NCBI RefSeq assembly: GCF_003946515.1
Contig: NZ_RHOM01000023.1
Location: 1 to 33,189 of the forward strand
Reading direction: 5' to 3'
From: Companilactobacillus zhongbaensis
GTDB lineage: Bacteria; Bacillota; Bacilli; Lactobacillales; Lactobacillaceae
Length of the DNA stretch: 33,189 nt
Part shown: in pieces, positions 7,951-17,244 of the stretch
Layout: each line of letters begins with the position of its first letter
Numbering within the stretch: the stretch's first letter is position 1
Made by a program: the position numbers and the translations under genes
Notes under the pieces: generated by a model
The model's input: only the letters and a program-made list of their open reading frames with translations
Database searches by the model: none
What the model was told of the DNA's origin: nothing

Positions 7951-9087
7951 ATGAAATTCTCAATAGATCGTAGTAAATTCGTTAATCAGACTAATAATGT
8001 CCAACGTGCTATTTCAAGTAAAACCACAATTCCAATTCTTACAGGAATGAAATTAGACTTAGCAGAAAATGGTTTAACCATCACTGGTAGTAATTCTGAT
8101 ATTTCAATCACTGCATTCATTTCACAAGAAGATGCTGACAATGATCTAGTAATTGAAAGCACTGGTTCGATCGTTCTACCAGCTAAATTTTTTAATGAAA
8201 TTATTAAAAAGCTACCTGGAGACAACTTCAATTTAGAAGTCCTAGATAACAATCAAACATTGATCACATCGGGAGTTTCTGAATTTACTATCAATGGACT
8301 AGATGCCAATAACTATCCACATCTACCAGAAGTTGAAGCAGCAGATCAACTAACTTTCCCAACTGACTTATTCAAAGAAGTAGTTGGACAAACAGTAATC
8401 GCAGTTTCAACACAAGAAAGTAGACCAGTCCTAACAGGTGTTAACTTCGTCATCAACCAAGACGGCTTAACATCAGTAGCGACAGATAGCCATCGTCTAG
8501 CACAAAGAAAAATCGACATCACCAGCGATGAAGAGTACAACTTGATCATCCCAGGAAAAAGTTTGACTGAATTAACAAGAACCATCAGTGATTCAGTAAA
8601 AGAAATCAAAATGTCGATCTCAGAAAATCAAGTACTATTCAGTTTTGACAATGTAATGTTCTACTCAAGACTATTAGACGGAAGATATCCAGAAACAGAC
8701 CGTCTAATACCAGAAGATTCCAGCACAAAACTAACCTTCGACTCATCAAACCTACTAGCATCAGTAGAACGTGCCTCACTACTTTCCCACGAAAGCAGAA
8801 ACAACGTCATCAAGCTAGTAATCAAAGCCGAAGACAAAAAAGCCACACTATTCGGAAACTCACCAGAAGTCGGAACAGTTGAAGAAGCACTAGACTTCAA
8901 CAACTTAGAAGGAGAAGACTTAGAAATTTCCTTCAACCCTGACTACTTAAAAGATGCCTTAAGATCATTCGGAGGTAGCACCGAAATAGAAATGAGCTTC
9001 ACATCAGCACTACACCCATTCACGATCAGACCGGTAGAAAACAAGGACAATTTTGTTCAGTTGATCACGCCTGTTAGAACGTTTTAG
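7951..9087 (+). CDS. dnaN: DNA polymerase III sliding clamp (beta subunit)
   Basis: 378 aa, the usual length. It forms the dimeric ring that tethers polymerase to DNA. The start MKFSIDRSKFVNQTNNVQRA and the end (PFTIRP, then QLITPVRTF) are typical of the three-domain clamp. The ATG at 7951 has GGGGAAG upstream. Codon use, especially in the second half, is richer in A-ending codons (CTA, AGA) than gyrB and gyrA nearby. It ends at a strong terminator, so the yaaA-recF group has its own promoter, unlike the dnaA-dnaN-recF operon of some relatives. Confidence 0.98.
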   Translation: MKFSIDRSKFVNQTNNVQRAISSKTTIPILTGMKLDLAENGLTITGSNSDISITAFISQEDADNDLVIESTGSIVLPAKFFNEIIKKLPGDNFNLEVLDNNQTLITSGVSEFTINGLDANNYPHLPEVEAADQLTFPTDLFKEVVGQTVIAVSTQESRPVLTGVNFVINQDGLTSVATDSHRLAQRKIDITSDEEYNLIIPGKSLTELTRTISDSVKEIKMSISENQVLFSFDNVMFYSRLLDGRYPETDRLIPEDSSTKLTFDSSNLLASVERASLLSHESRNNVIKLVIKAEDKKATLFGNSPEVGTVEEALDFNNLEGEDLEISFNPDYLKDALRSFGGSTEIEMSFTSALHPFTIRPVENKDNFVQLITPVRTF

Positions 9088-9102
9088 AGGGATTTTAAAT
9101 AG

Positions 9103-9139
9103 AAAAAAAGGCAAACACGGTTAAGTGTTTGCCTTTTTT
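9103..9139 (+). terminator. Terminator after dnaN
   Basis: A perfect stem (AAAAAAGGCAAACAC / GTGTTTGCCTTTTTT, 15 bp) with a GGTTAA loop. A-tract and T-tract flank it, so it can work in both directions. Confidence 0.92.
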
Positions 9140-9197
9140 GATGGTTTTGATTTTGAACATTGGTTTGAGCTGGGATTTTTGGTGGAGGTTGATTCCC

Positions 9198-9283
9198 GGT
9201 CCTGCGGGGGTTCCGGGAATTGCGCCGTGGAACGCTGCGGACCCACGCGGCTGACGGCGAATTCCCTCCACCCCCACAGGACC
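9198..9283 (+). repeat. GC-rich structured repeat, copy A (minimal hairpin)
   Basis: Outer arms GGTCCTGCGGGGG (9198-9210) and CCCCCACAGGACC (9271-9283) pair. A second stem pairs 9215-9228 with 9254-9266 (GGCGAATTCCC side). The inner stem is GCTGCG / CGCGGC (9234-9239 / 9246-9251). The constant TGGAAC / TGA internal loop sits between the last two stems. The inner hairpins of copies B and C are missing. It follows the dnaN terminator and a T/G-rich tract (9140-9197), in the same direction as dnaN. GC content is far above the surroundings. Confidence 0.85.
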
Positions 9284-9469
9284 TAAGTGGGAAGTAAACT
9301 CTTCTTTTTGTGGGGGTACGGTACTTATCTTTTCTTGCTTAGATTGCTTTGAATGGGGGAGTTGTACCTAATTTTGGTTCGTTCCTAGGATTCTGTCTTC
9401 ACGATCTATCTCGTCAATTTTGGTTAACTTGAAAATCTAAAGACAAAACTAAAAAGGTCAATTTAGTAT
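9284..9469. other. Noncoding flank of repeat copy A
   Basis: No gene is seen. The stretch keeps patches in common with the sequence after copy B: TACGGTACTTAT and a CCTAGGA further on. This suggests the repeat unit extends well past its GC-rich core. Confidence 0.45.
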
Positions 9470-9558
9470 TGTGGATAACTTTTGAATTCAAGCAAAACTC
9501 TAAAAAGGGTTGTCTGTGGACAAAAAAACAGGATATTCAGTTATCAACATGTGGATAA
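9470..9558. other. Third DnaA-box cluster, downstream of dnaN
   Basis: Perfect TGTGGATAA at 9470-9478 and 9550-9558, TGTGGACAA at 9515-9523 and TTATCAACA at 9541-9549. The last two boxes of the cluster abut head to head inside the inverted repeat at 9531-9574. The cluster lies about 1.6 kb beyond the dnaA-dnaN gap and outside the usual bipartite origin. Confidence 0.85.
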
Positions 9559-9574
9559 TGATAACTGAATATCC
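9531..9574. repeat. Perfect 16-bp inverted repeat with a DnaA box in the loop
   Basis: GGATATTCAGTTATCA (9531-9546) pairs perfectly with TGATAACTGAATATCC (9559-9574). The 12-base loop contains the whole TGTGGATAA box, and TTATCAACA overlaps the arm. No T-tract follows, so it is not an ordinary terminator. Confidence 0.9.
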
Positions 9575-9804
9575 ATGTTTATCTCGGAGTGAAACGACGA
9601 GCCCTCGCGGCAGCGAAGATCGTAGAGCTCAAATAGGAACGAAATAGCAACAATAACCGTCAGGAATCAAAATAAGCAGAGCGAAGTCCTGCGCACCGAG
9701 AAAAAAATAGGAGCACAAAAACAAGAAAGGTTAGCAAAAATAAATAGGAAGCACCTATTCCCCCTCAACGACCAAAGAGGGATATTTAAACTAACTTAGA
9801 CGGA
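9575..9804. other. Noncoding purine-rich flank of repeat copy C
   Basis: No convincing gene. The stretch is rich in A and G on the plus strand. Parts of 9600-9690 resemble the reverse complement of about 17930-18000 (for example GCGAAGA followed by GAGC and CAAATAG), which is the matching flank of copy B. This indicates a long repeat unit, though the likeness is loose. Confidence 0.4.
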
Positions 9805-9960
9805 GGGGCCCGGGATACACACCTCAGCCGCCAAATTATTCTTAGCGATTTATCGCTTAGAATAAGACTCGTATTGGAGATGTCCGAGTGGTCTTCTCGG
9901 ATAGCTTCAATCGATGTCGGCAGCGTTCCAGTGTGTGTATCCCGGGCCCCGGAGTCGGCA
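9805..9960 (-). repeat. GC-rich structured repeat, copy C (full element, different arms)
   Basis: Perfect 18-bp outer arms: GGGGCCCGGGATACACAC (9805-9822) with its complement at 9933-9950. Inside are a stem 9827-9832 / 9919-9924, a hairpin at 9838-9863 (ATTCTTAGCGA, loop, TCGCTTAGAAT, one mismatch) and a hairpin TCCGAG / CTCGGA (9883-9901). Bases 9864-9886 are identical, in reverse complement, to 17687-17709 of copy B, and 9899-9918 match copy B in 19 of 20. Its last 43 bases match copy D. It points leftward, opposite to copy A, so the dnaN-yaaA gap holds two elements facing each other across the DnaA-box cluster. Confidence 0.88.
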
Positions 9961-10126
9961 ATCAACCACCCAACCAAAATATCACCTCATATTATTACTT
10001 ACCAAAATACTCTCATTCAAATATGCTACCGTTATTTTTTTCTCTCAGTGCTTTTCGACTAGTTTTAATATCCCAGTACCAGATAACCCCAAAAATCGCT
10101 CTCATCGCTCAAAAACACCCTTTAAT

Positions 10127-10155
10127 TTGTTTTTTAACTAAAAAACAACTATAAT
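10127..10155 (+). promoter_or_regulatory. Promoter of the yaaA-recF-gyrB-gyrA group
   Basis: TTGTTT (10127-10132), a 17-nt spacer and TATAAT (10150-10155), 46 bases before the yaaA start. The 166 bases between repeat C and this promoter are A/C-rich and otherwise featureless. Confidence 0.65.
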
Positions 10156-10201
10156 ATAGAATATGTCATTAATGGATAAATCTAATAAATAGGGTGTTAA
10201 A

Positions 10202-10411
10202 ATGTCGCAAAAAATCATGATTGAGACTGAATTTATTACAGTAGGACAATTTTTAAAGGAAGTCGGTATTATTGCTACCGGTGGCCAAGCAAAATGGTAT
10301 TTGCGTGAAAATTCGATCACTGTAAATGGCGAACCTGAAAATCGTCGTGGTAAGAAGCTTCACAAGGGCGATAAGATCGTTGCAGAAGACCAAACTTTTG
10401 AAATTGAATAG
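10202..10411 (+). CDS. yaaA: S4-domain RNA-binding protein YaaA
   Basis: 69 aa, one S4 domain (for example FLKEVGIIATGGQAKWYL, then NRRGKKLHKGD). It is found between dnaN and recF throughout Bacillota and probably binds structured RNA or the ribosome; the exact role is not settled. The ATG at 10202 has GGGTG upstream. The recF start follows 6 bases after its stop, so recF translation is probably coupled to it. Confidence 0.93.
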   Translation: MSQKIMIETEFITVGQFLKEVGIIATGGQAKWYLRENSITVNGEPENRRGKKLHKGDKIVAEDQTFEIE

Positions 10412-10417
10412 TGTTTC

Positions 10418-11539
10418 TTGTTCATAAGAGATCTTGAGCTTCAAAATTATCGCAATTATGAATCTTTAAAGACGAGTTTCTCGCCAAACATCAATGTTTT
10501 TTTGGGACGAAACGCTCAAGGTAAGACGAACTTATTAGAGGCTATGTATTTTTTAGCTTTGACCAGAAGTCATAGAACGTCCAATGACAAGGATTTAATT
10601 AGATGGGGAAGTGATTTTGCTAGGATTTCAGGAACGGTTATCAAGGATAATTCCAGCCGCTTGAAGATGAATTTAGTTATTAGCAAATCAGGTAAGAAAG
10701 CAAGATTAAATAATCTCGAGCAACGTAAGTTATCAAGTTATATTGGTAATCTAAACGTTGTTTTGTTTTCACCGGAGGATTTGTCGATTGTTAAAGGCAA
10801 TCCCACAGTACGTCGGAAATTTGTCGACATGGAATTTGGTCAAATTTCTTCGCAATATTTAAAGACAGTCAGTCAATTTCGGACTGTTCTCAAACAAAGA
10901 AATGTCTATCTCAAAAAATTACAACATCATGAGACGAAAGATTTAGTCTATCTTGATGTTTTATCAGATCAACTTGCAGCTTATTGTGCAGAAGTAATAC
11001 ACACACGTTTAACTTTTTTACAGAGGCTGCAAGTTTTTATTGAGAAGATCCATGCCAAGATAACTGAAAACCAAGAAGTTTTACAACTTCAATATAGTAG
11101 CTTTTTTAATGCCGAAGGTATGGATGTGGAGTCGATCTACAACCTATACAAAGAGACATATAAGAAGAACTACCGCAAAGAGATTTTGCGTGGGGTCACT
11201 TTATTTGGTCCTCACAGGGATGATATTAAATTCTTAGTTAATGATAAAAACGTTCAAGACTTCGGCTCACAAGGGCAGCAGCGTTCTGTTGCTTTGAGTC
11301 TGAAGTTGGCCGAGGTCGAGTTGATCAAAGAAGAAGTCGGAGATTATCCAATATTACTGTTGGATGATGTTTTATCAGAACTAGATCATAAGCGACAGAC
11401 ACATCTTTTGTCGTCGATCGGTTCCAGTATCCAAACTTTCATAACTACAACGTCACTTGATGATGTTGACCAAACTTTGATTAAAGATCCTAATGTTTTA
11501 AAGATTATTGACGGAAATATTAAACAGGAGGAAATTTAA
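10418..11539 (+). CDS. recF: DNA replication and repair protein RecF
   Basis: 373 aa. RecF, with RecO and RecR, helps load RecA at gapped DNA. Walker [10 protein letters not shown] is at 30-38, the ABC-type signature region is around FGSQGQQRS, and Walker [12 protein letters not shown] is near the C-terminus. The start is a TTG at 10418 ([14 protein letters not shown]), supported by the N-terminal family pattern. It lacks a good ribosome-binding site and lies 6 bases after the yaaA stop, which suggests coupled translation. Its stop overlaps the gyrB start (TAATG). Confidence 0.96.
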   Translation: MFIRDLELQNYRNYESLKTSFSPNINVFLGRNAQGKTNLLEAMYFLALTRSHRTSNDKDLIRWGSDFARISGTVIKDNSSRLKMNLVISKSGKKARLNNLEQRKLSSYIGNLNVVLFSPEDLSIVKGNPTVRRKFVDMEFGQISSQYLKTVSQFRTVLKQRNVYLKKLQHHETKDLVYLDVLSDQLAAYCAEVIHTRLTFLQRLQVFIEKIHAKITENQEVLQLQYSSFFNAEGMDVESIYNLYKETYKKNYRKEILRGVTLFGPHRDDIKFLVNDKNVQDFGSQGQQRSVALSLKLAEVELIKEEVGDYPILLLDDVLSELDHKRQTHLLSSIGSSIQTFITTTSLDDVDQTLIKDPNVLKIIDGNIKQEEI

Positions 11540-13491
11540 TGGCTGAAAACAGCAAAGAACAAGAATTAGAGAAAAAAGAAAAACTAGCTGAAGAATATGA
11601 CGCCAGTCAAATCCAAGTCCTCGAAGGGCTCGAAGCTGTTCGTAAGAGACCTGGTATGTATATCGGATCTACTAGTGGCCAAGGTTTACACCATCTAGTA
11701 TGGGAAATTATCGATAATGGTATTGATGAAGCCCTCGCTGGTTTCGCTACGAAGATCGAAGTTACGGTTGAACCAGACAACTCGATCACCGTTACTGATG
11801 ATGGTCGTGGTATTCCTATCGATATCCAAAAGAAGACAGGTAAGCCTGCTCTAGAAACTGTTTTTACGATCCTGCATGCCGGTGGTAAATTCGGTGGTGG
11901 CGGATACAAGGTATCTGGTGGACTTCACGGTGTTGGTGCTTCTGTTGTTAATGCCTTAAGTAGTGAATTGGATGCAGTCGTTACTCGTGGCGGTAAGAAA
12001 TACGGGATCGACTTTGAAAAAGGTAAAGTTAAACACGCTATGCACGAAGTCGGTGAAGCCGGCGAATTCGATCATGGTACACGTGTCCATTTCGTTCCTG
12101 ATCCAGATATTTTCACTGATACTACTGTTTATGATGATAAAACTCTTACGACAAGAATCCGTGAATTAGCTTTCTTAAATAAGGGACTTAAACTTACATT
12201 TACTGACAAACGTCAAGATACTGCTGAGAAATTAGTCTTCCACTATGAAGGTGGTATTAAGAGTTATGTCGAATTTTTGAATAAAGGTAAAGAGACTTTA
12301 TTCGATGAACCAATCTACCTTGAAGGCGTTCAAGATGGTATTACCGTTGAAGTTGCTATGCAATATGTTGACGAATATCACACTAACTTGATGACTTTCG
12401 CTAATAACATTCACACCTATGAAGGTGGTACTCACGAAGTTGGTTTCAAGACTGCTTTGACACGTGTTATTAACGATTACGGTCACAAGAACAAGCTTTT
12501 GAAGGAAAATGAGAAGCTTTCTGGTGAAGACGTGCGTGAAGGGATGACTGCGGTCGTTTCTGTTAAGCACCCAGACCCACAATTCGAAGGTCAAACTAAG
12601 ACTAAATTAGGAAACTCCGATGCAAGAACTATTACTGATCGCTTATTTAGTGAGCATTTCATGAAGTTCTTGATGGAGAACCCACAAGTCGCTAAGAAGA
12701 TCGTTGAAAAAGGTACTCTTGCTACTAAGGCTAGATTAGCTGCTAAACGTGCTCGTGAAGTGACAAGAAAGCAAAATGGTCTAGAGATCAGTAATTTGCC
12801 TGGTAAGTTAGCCGATAACTCCAGTAAAGATCCTGAGATCTCAGAACTATTTATCGTCGAGGGTGATTCTGCCGGTGGTTCTGCTAAAACTGGTCGTTCA
12901 CGTTTGACACAAGCTATTTTGCCTATCAGAGGTAAGATCTTAAACGTTGAAAAAGCTTCAATGGATAAGATCTTGGCTAACGAAGAAATCAGAACTTTGT
13001 TTACAGCTATGGGAACTGGTTTTGGTGAAGACTTCGATATCGCCAAAGCTCGTTACCACAAGATCATTATTATGACCGATGCCGATGTCGATGGTGCCCA
13101 CATTCGGACACTACTTTTGACATTGCTTTACAGATACATGAGACCAGTCGTTGATGCAGGCTACGTTTACATCGCTAAGCCACCTTTGTATCAAGTTAGA
13201 CAAGGTAAGATCATGAAATACCTTGATACTGATAAGGAAAAAGACGACTTGATCGCACAATTGCCAGCTAAACCTGAACCTAAGATCCAACGTTACAAGG
13301 GTCTTGGTGAAATGGATGCTGACCAATTATGGGAAACAACTATGGATCCTGAGAAGAGAAGACTTGATCGTGTTCAACTCGATGATGCAGTTGCCGCAAA
13401 TCAAATTTTTTCAATGTTGATGGGTGACAAGGTTGCTCCTAGACGTGAATTTATTGAAGACAATGCTCGTTACGCTGAAGTTGATTATTAG
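11539..13491 (+). CDS. gyrB: DNA gyrase subunit B
   Basis: 650 aa. The ATPase half of gyrase. The GHKL ATP-binding domain has the motifs [17 protein letters not shown] and [13 protein letters not shown]. The TOPRIM domain shows EGDSAGG and the metal-binding DADVDGAHI. The typical C-terminal QRYKGLGEM and the ending ARYAEVDY are present. The ATG overlaps the recF stop and follows AGGAGG. gyrA starts 21 bases downstream. Confidence 0.98.
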   Translation: MAENSKEQELEKKEKLAEEYDASQIQVLEGLEAVRKRPGMYIGSTSGQGLHHLVWEIIDNGIDEALAGFATKIEVTVEPDNSITVTDDGRGIPIDIQKKTGKPALETVFTILHAGGKFGGGGYKVSGGLHGVGASVVNALSSELDAVVTRGGKKYGIDFEKGKVKHAMHEVGEAGEFDHGTRVHFVPDPDIFTDTTVYDDKTLTTRIRELAFLNKGLKLTFTDKRQDTAEKLVFHYEGGIKSYVEFLNKGKETLFDEPIYLEGVQDGITVEVAMQYVDEYHTNLMTFANNIHTYEGGTHEVGFKTALTRVINDYGHKNKLLKENEKLSGEDVREGMTAVVSVKHPDPQFEGQTKTKLGNSDARTITDRLFSEHFMKFLMENPQVAKKIVEKGTLATKARLAAKRAREVTRKQNGLEISNLPGKLADNSSKDPEISELFIVEGDSAGGSAKTGRSRLTQAILPIRGKILNVEKASMDKILANEEIRTLFTAMGTGFGEDFDIAKARYHKIIIMTDADVDGAHIRTLLLTLLYRYMRPVVDAGYVYIAKPPLYQVRQGKIMKYLDTDKEKDDLIAQLPAKPEPKIQRYKGLGEMDADQLWETTMDPEKRRLDRVQLDDAVAANQIFSMLMGDKVAPRREFIEDNARYAEVDY

Positions 13492-13512
13492 AAGGGGAGG
13501 GGACTAATTTAA

Positions 13513-16107
13513 ATGGACGATAGAAGAATTGAAAATGTCAATTTAACGGAAGTCATGAAGAAGTCTTTCGTTGACTATGCTGCCAGTGTTATCGTATCTC
13601 GTGCTCTTCCTGATGTACGTGATGGTTTGAAGCCAGTTCACCGTCGTATCCTTTACGGTATGAATGAACTAGGTGTTACACCTGACAAGCCATATAAGAA
13701 GAGTGCTCGTTTCGTTGGGGACATCATGGGTAAATATCACCCCCATGGTGACTCAGCTATTTACGAATCAATGGTAAGAATGGCTCAGGACTTTAGTTAT
13801 CGTTATCCATTAGTTGATGGACATGGTAACTTTGGTTCGATCGATGGTGATCCTCCTGCTGCTATGCGTTATACCGAAGCACGTATGAGTAAAATGGCCG
13901 TTGAAATGTTGCGAGACATCAACAAAGATACTGTTGACCTCGTACCTAACTACGATGGTGAAGAAAAAGAACCAATGGTCTTGCCTGCTAGATTCCCTAA
14001 CTTACTAGTTAACGGAGCTACTGGTATCGCCGTTGGTATGACTACTAATATTCCATCACATAACTTAAAAGAAGTTATCGATGCTTTACACATTTTGATG
14101 AGAAATAAAGAAGCAACTATTGCTGATTTGATGAAAATCTTGCCTGGTCCTGATTTTGCCACTGGTGGTATTATCATGGGACGTTCAGGTATTAGACGTG
14201 CTTACGAATCAGGTAAAGGTACAATTACTTTACGTGCCAAAGTTGATGTAGTAACGAAGAAGAGTGGCGCTGAACAAATTATCGTGACCGAACTTCCATA
14301 CATGGTCAACAAGGCTGTTTTAGTTGAAAGAATTGCTGATCTTGCACGTGAAAAGAAAATCGAAGGTATCACCGATCTAAATGATGAATCAGACCGTGAA
14401 GGTATGCGGATCGTTATCGACGTTAGACGTGATATGTCAGCTTCCGTTATTTTGAATAACTTGTACAAGTTGACGCAACTTCAAATTTCTTACGGTATCA
14501 ACATGGTGGCAATCGTTGGTAAGACACCTAAGGTACTTTCATTGAAGCAAGTCTTACTTGAATACTTGAAACATCAAGAAGTAGTTATTCGCAGAAGAAC
14601 TGAATACGATTTGAGACGTGCTGAAGCGCGGGCTCACATCCTTGAAGGTTTAAGAATCGCTTTGGATCACATCGATGAGATCATCAAGATCATCCGTGGT
14701 TCACAAACATCTGCCATTGCTAAACAAACTTTGATGGACAACTTCAAATTATCAGACAAACAATCACAAGCTATCTTGGACATGCGTTTGGTACGTTTGA
14801 CAGGTTTGGAACGTGAAAAAGTCGAATCCGAATATCAAGAATTGTTAGTGAAAATTGCTGACTACAAAGATATCTTGGCTACACCAGAACGTGTCGACAA
14901 GATCATCTATGATGAATTGCTTGATATCCAAGATAAATTTGGTGATGAACGTCGGACAGAGATCCGTGCTAGTGAGATCACTAACATCGAAGATGAAGAT
15001 CTGATCGAAGAAGAGAACATCTTAGTTGTCTTGACTCACAACGGATACATCAAGCGTTTATCTGCTGATGAGTTCCGCGTGCAAAATCGTGGTGGTCGTG
15101 GTATCCAAGGGATGGGTGTTCATGATGATGACTTCATTGAACAAATGATCTACACATCGACCCATGACCGTCTGCTATTCTTTACTAATACTGGTAAAGT
15201 TTATCGGACAAAAGGTTACGAAGTCCCAGAATACGGACGGACAGCCAAAGGTATCCCGGTCATCAACTTGTTGAACATTGAAAAAGGCGAAAAGATCCAA
15301 ACTGTTATCAACGTCGATAAAGATGTTGATACGAAGAACTCGTTCTTATTCTTTGTTACGAAACAAGGAACAGTTAAACGGACAGCCGTTGAAGACTTTG
15401 CCAACATTAGACACTCAGGCCTTCGTGCAATCGCTCTGAGGGATGAAGATGAGTTGATCAATGTCTTTATGACTGATGGCGATAAAACCATTCTCATCGG
15501 AACTCACAAGGGTTACGCCGTAACCTTCAGTGAGACTGATGTTCGTCCAATGGGAAGAACAGCTGCCGGTGTTCGCGGTATCAAGTTACGTGAAGAAGAC
15601 TACGTAGTAGGTTCTTCGATCCTTGAACCAGAACAAGAAGTCCTTACGATCTCCGAAAACGGATATGGTAAGAGAACAGCAGCAGGCGAGTATCCAGTCA
15701 AAGGACGTGGTGGAAAAGGTATCAAGACTGCCAACGTAACCGAGAAGAATGGACCAATTGCCGGAGTAACTTCCGTCAATGGGGATGAAGACATCATGCT
15801 CGTTACTAACACAGGTGTCATGATCAGATTCGACGTCAACAACGTATCGCAAACTGGTCGGGCAACCTTAGGTGTTAGATTGATCAAGGTCGATGATGAT
15901 GCAGTAGTTTCTACTATTACTAAGATCGACCACGAAGATGAAGAAGAATCAGATGATAACTCTGAAACAACTTCACCAGACAACCAAACAAATAACGATG
16001 AAGCAAACAGTTCTACTGAGGAAACTTCTGAAGAAACAACTGATGAAACTTCATCAAATGATGCTCCTGAAAACAATAGTGATTCAGATTCAAATGATTC
16101 TGAATAA
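13513..16107 (+). CDS. gyrA: DNA gyrase subunit A
   Basis: 864 aa. The breakage-reunion subunit: catalytic Tyr120 in AAMRYTE. The quinolone-contact positions are Ser81 and Glu85 (E. coli 83 and 87), the common susceptible type of Gram-positives. The segment before the tyrosine reads [10 protein letters not shown], a form I associate more with ParC, but the gyrB-gyrA-rpsF context and the GyrA-box [11 protein letters not shown] in the C-terminal beta-propeller make it GyrA. The final ~57 residues are a low-complexity acidic Ser/Asn/Thr/Glu/Asp tail, which may tune wrapping. GGGGAGGGG lies upstream of the ATG. Confidence 0.98.
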   Translation: MDDRRIENVNLTEVMKKSFVDYAASVIVSRALPDVRDGLKPVHRRILYGMNELGVTPDKPYKKSARFVGDIMGKYHPHGDSAIYESMVRMAQDFSYRYPLVDGHGNFGSIDGDPPAAMRYTEARMSKMAVEMLRDINKDTVDLVPNYDGEEKEPMVLPARFPNLLVNGATGIAVGMTTNIPSHNLKEVIDALHILMRNKEATIADLMKILPGPDFATGGIIMGRSGIRRAYESGKGTITLRAKVDVVTKKSGAEQIIVTELPYMVNKAVLVERIADLAREKKIEGITDLNDESDREGMRIVIDVRRDMSASVILNNLYKLTQLQISYGINMVAIVGKTPKVLSLKQVLLEYLKHQEVVIRRRTEYDLRRAEARAHILEGLRIALDHIDEIIKIIRGSQTSAIAKQTLMDNFKLSDKQSQAILDMRLVRLTGLEREKVESEYQELLVKIADYKDILATPERVDKIIYDELLDIQDKFGDERRTEIRASEITNIEDEDLIEEENILVVLTHNGYIKRLSADEFRVQNRGGRGIQGMGVHDDDFIEQMIYTSTHDRLLFFTNTGKVYRTKGYEVPEYGRTAKGIPVINLLNIEKGEKIQTVINVDKDVDTKNSFLFFVTKQGTVKRTAVEDFANIRHSGLRAIALRDEDELINVFMTDGDKTILIGTHKGYAVTFSETDVRPMGRTAAGVRGIKLREEDYVVGSSILEPEQEVLTISENGYGKRTAAGEYPVKGRGGKGIKTANVTEKNGPIAGVTSVNGDEDIMLVTNTGVMIRFDVNNVSQTGRATLGVRLIKVDDDAVVSTITKIDHEDEEESDDNSETTSPDNQTNNDEANSSTEETSEETTDETSSNDAPENNSDSDSNDSE

Positions 16108-16114
16108 TTGAAGA

Positions 16115-16182
16115 TAAAAAAGTCGTTTCTGCGTAATATGAAATGTATCGGTTTGGTACACGTCAGGCGGAACGATTTTTTT
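16115..16182 (+). terminator. Structured terminator after gyrA
   Basis: An outer stem AGTCGTTTC / GGAACGATT (with G-U pairs) encloses a smaller hairpin TGTATC / GGTACA and ends in seven T. Confidence 0.75.
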
Positions 16183-16261
16183 ATTTGAAAAAACAGCTAG
16201 AATTCAAGGAGGGTTTATGGTAAACTCTAACATTGTGAGTATAAAATGAAGATAATTTATA

Positions 16262-16300
16262 CTCCTTGTCCTTTAACTAGGACCATTAGACCATAAGGAG
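16262..16300 (+). promoter_or_regulatory. rpsF leader hairpin hiding the ribosome-binding site
   Basis: CTCCTT (16262-16267) pairs with AAGGAG (16295-16300), the rpsF ribosome-binding site. GTCC / GGAC (16268-16271 / 16280-16283) stacks directly on it, leaving an 11-base bulge (16284-16294) on the 3' side. Autoregulatory S6:S18-binding leaders are known before rpsF in many bacteria; this structure is a plausible member. I do not see the full published consensus with certainty. No clear promoter is visible between the gyrA terminator and this leader. Confidence 0.55.
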
Positions 16301-16310
16301 GTGCACAGTC

Positions 16311-16607
16311 ATGGCAGAAACACGCTACGAGATCACATACATCATCAAGCCTGATATCGAAGAAGAGGCTAAAAAGACTCTTATTGATCGTTACGACAAG
16401 ATCCTTACAGATAACGGTGCTAAGATCATTGACTCAAAAGACTGGGAAAAGAAACGTTTAGCATACGAAATTGCTAACTATAAAGAAGGTATTTATCACA
16501 TCATTAACTTAAATACCGAAGATGATACTGCATTGAACGAATTTGATCGTCTTTCAAAATTCGACGACAACATTCTACGTGCAATGACAATTAGACGTGA
16601 AGACTAA
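16311..16607 (+). CDS. rpsF: Ribosomal protein bS6
   Basis: 98 aa, the normal size, starting [15 protein letters not shown]. It binds 16S rRNA as a heterodimer with S18, encoded two genes downstream. The AAGGAGG ribosome-binding site lies in a hairpin (16262-16300) that could couple expression to free S6:S18. The rpsF-ssb-rpsR order is classic. Confidence 0.98.
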   Translation: MAETRYEITYIIKPDIEEEAKKTLIDRYDKILTDNGAKIIDSKDWEKKRLAYEIANYKEGIYHIINLNTEDDTALNEFDRLSKFDDNILRAMTIRRED

Positions 16608-16609
16608 TT

Positions 16610-16625
16610 TGTTTCACGTGAAACA
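16610..16625. promoter_or_regulatory. parS centromere site
   Basis: TGTTTCACGTGAAACA, a perfect 16-bp palindrome that fits the Bacillota parS consensus TGTTNCACGTGAAACA. It lies in the 37-base gap between rpsF and ssb, about 10 kb from dnaA. It should bind ParB (Spo0J), whose gene is not in this window. Confidence 0.93.
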
Positions 16626-16644
16626 TTTTTAAGGAGGCAGACCT

Positions 16645-17220
16645 ATGATTAACAGAGTAGTTTTAGTCGGACGCCTGACACGTGATCCCGAACTTAGATA
16701 TACTGCTAACGGAGCTGCAGTTGCGTCATTTACTGTAGCAGTTAACAGACAATTTACTAACGCTCAAGGTGAACGTGAAGCTGACTTCATTAACTGTGTT
16801 ATTTGGAGAAAAGCTGCTGAGAACTTTGCTAACTTTACACGTAAAGGTTCTCTAGTTGGTGTTGATGGCCGTGTTCAAACACGTTCATATGAAAACCAAC
16901 AAGGAAACCGTGTCTATGTTACCGAAGTAGTTGTTGAAAACTTCTCACTTTTGGAATCGAAGTCTGAAAGTGAAAGAAGAGCTGCACATGAAGGCTCTTC
17001 AAGTAACAACAATAACAACAGTTTCCAACCTTCAAATCAACAAAATAATAGTCAGTCTCCATTTGGAAATAACAGTAACAACAATAGCAACAATAATAGT
17101 ACGAATAATAATCAATCTAACAATTTCAACAACAATTCAAATTCTGACAATAATAACTCTGATCCATTTGCTCAAAATGGAAGTTCAGTAGATATTTCAG
17201 ATGATGACTTGCCGTTCTAA
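16645..17220 (+). CDS. ssb: Single-stranded DNA-binding protein SSB
   Basis: 191 aa. The N-terminal OB-fold (about 1-105, [20 protein letters not shown]) binds single-stranded DNA as a tetramer. The disordered linker (about 115-180) is strikingly rich in Asn, Ser and Gln. The acidic tip DDDLPF recruits partner proteins. AAGGAGG lies 8-9 bases before the ATG, just after the parS site. Confidence 0.98.
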   Translation: MINRVVLVGRLTRDPELRYTANGAAVASFTVAVNRQFTNAQGEREADFINCVIWRKAAENFANFTRKGSLVGVDGRVQTRSYENQQGNRVYVTEVVVENFSLLESKSESERRAAHEGSSSNNNNNSFQPSNQQNNSQSPFGNNSNNNSNNNSTNNNQSNNFNNNSNSDNNNSDPFAQNGSSVDISDDDLPF

Positions 17221-17244
17221 AAATTTACGAAGGGAGAAATTACT

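Noticed and set aside
9095-9277. 60-codon minus-strand frame over repeat copy A
   Set aside because: It would start inside the repeat arm at a GTG and read through the dnaN terminator.
9531-9574. Intrinsic terminator
   Set aside because: Stem is AT-rich and no T-tract follows on either strand.
9805-9950. Insertion sequence or tRNA gene in the copy C palindrome
   Set aside because: No transposase frame, no target-site duplication seen and no cloverleaf with the expected T-arm bases; the fold is a branched hairpin.
9786-10154. Short frames over repeat copy C
   Set aside because: They lie inside the palindromic repeat in several frames and strands, as expected of an inverted repeat, with no ribosome-binding sites.
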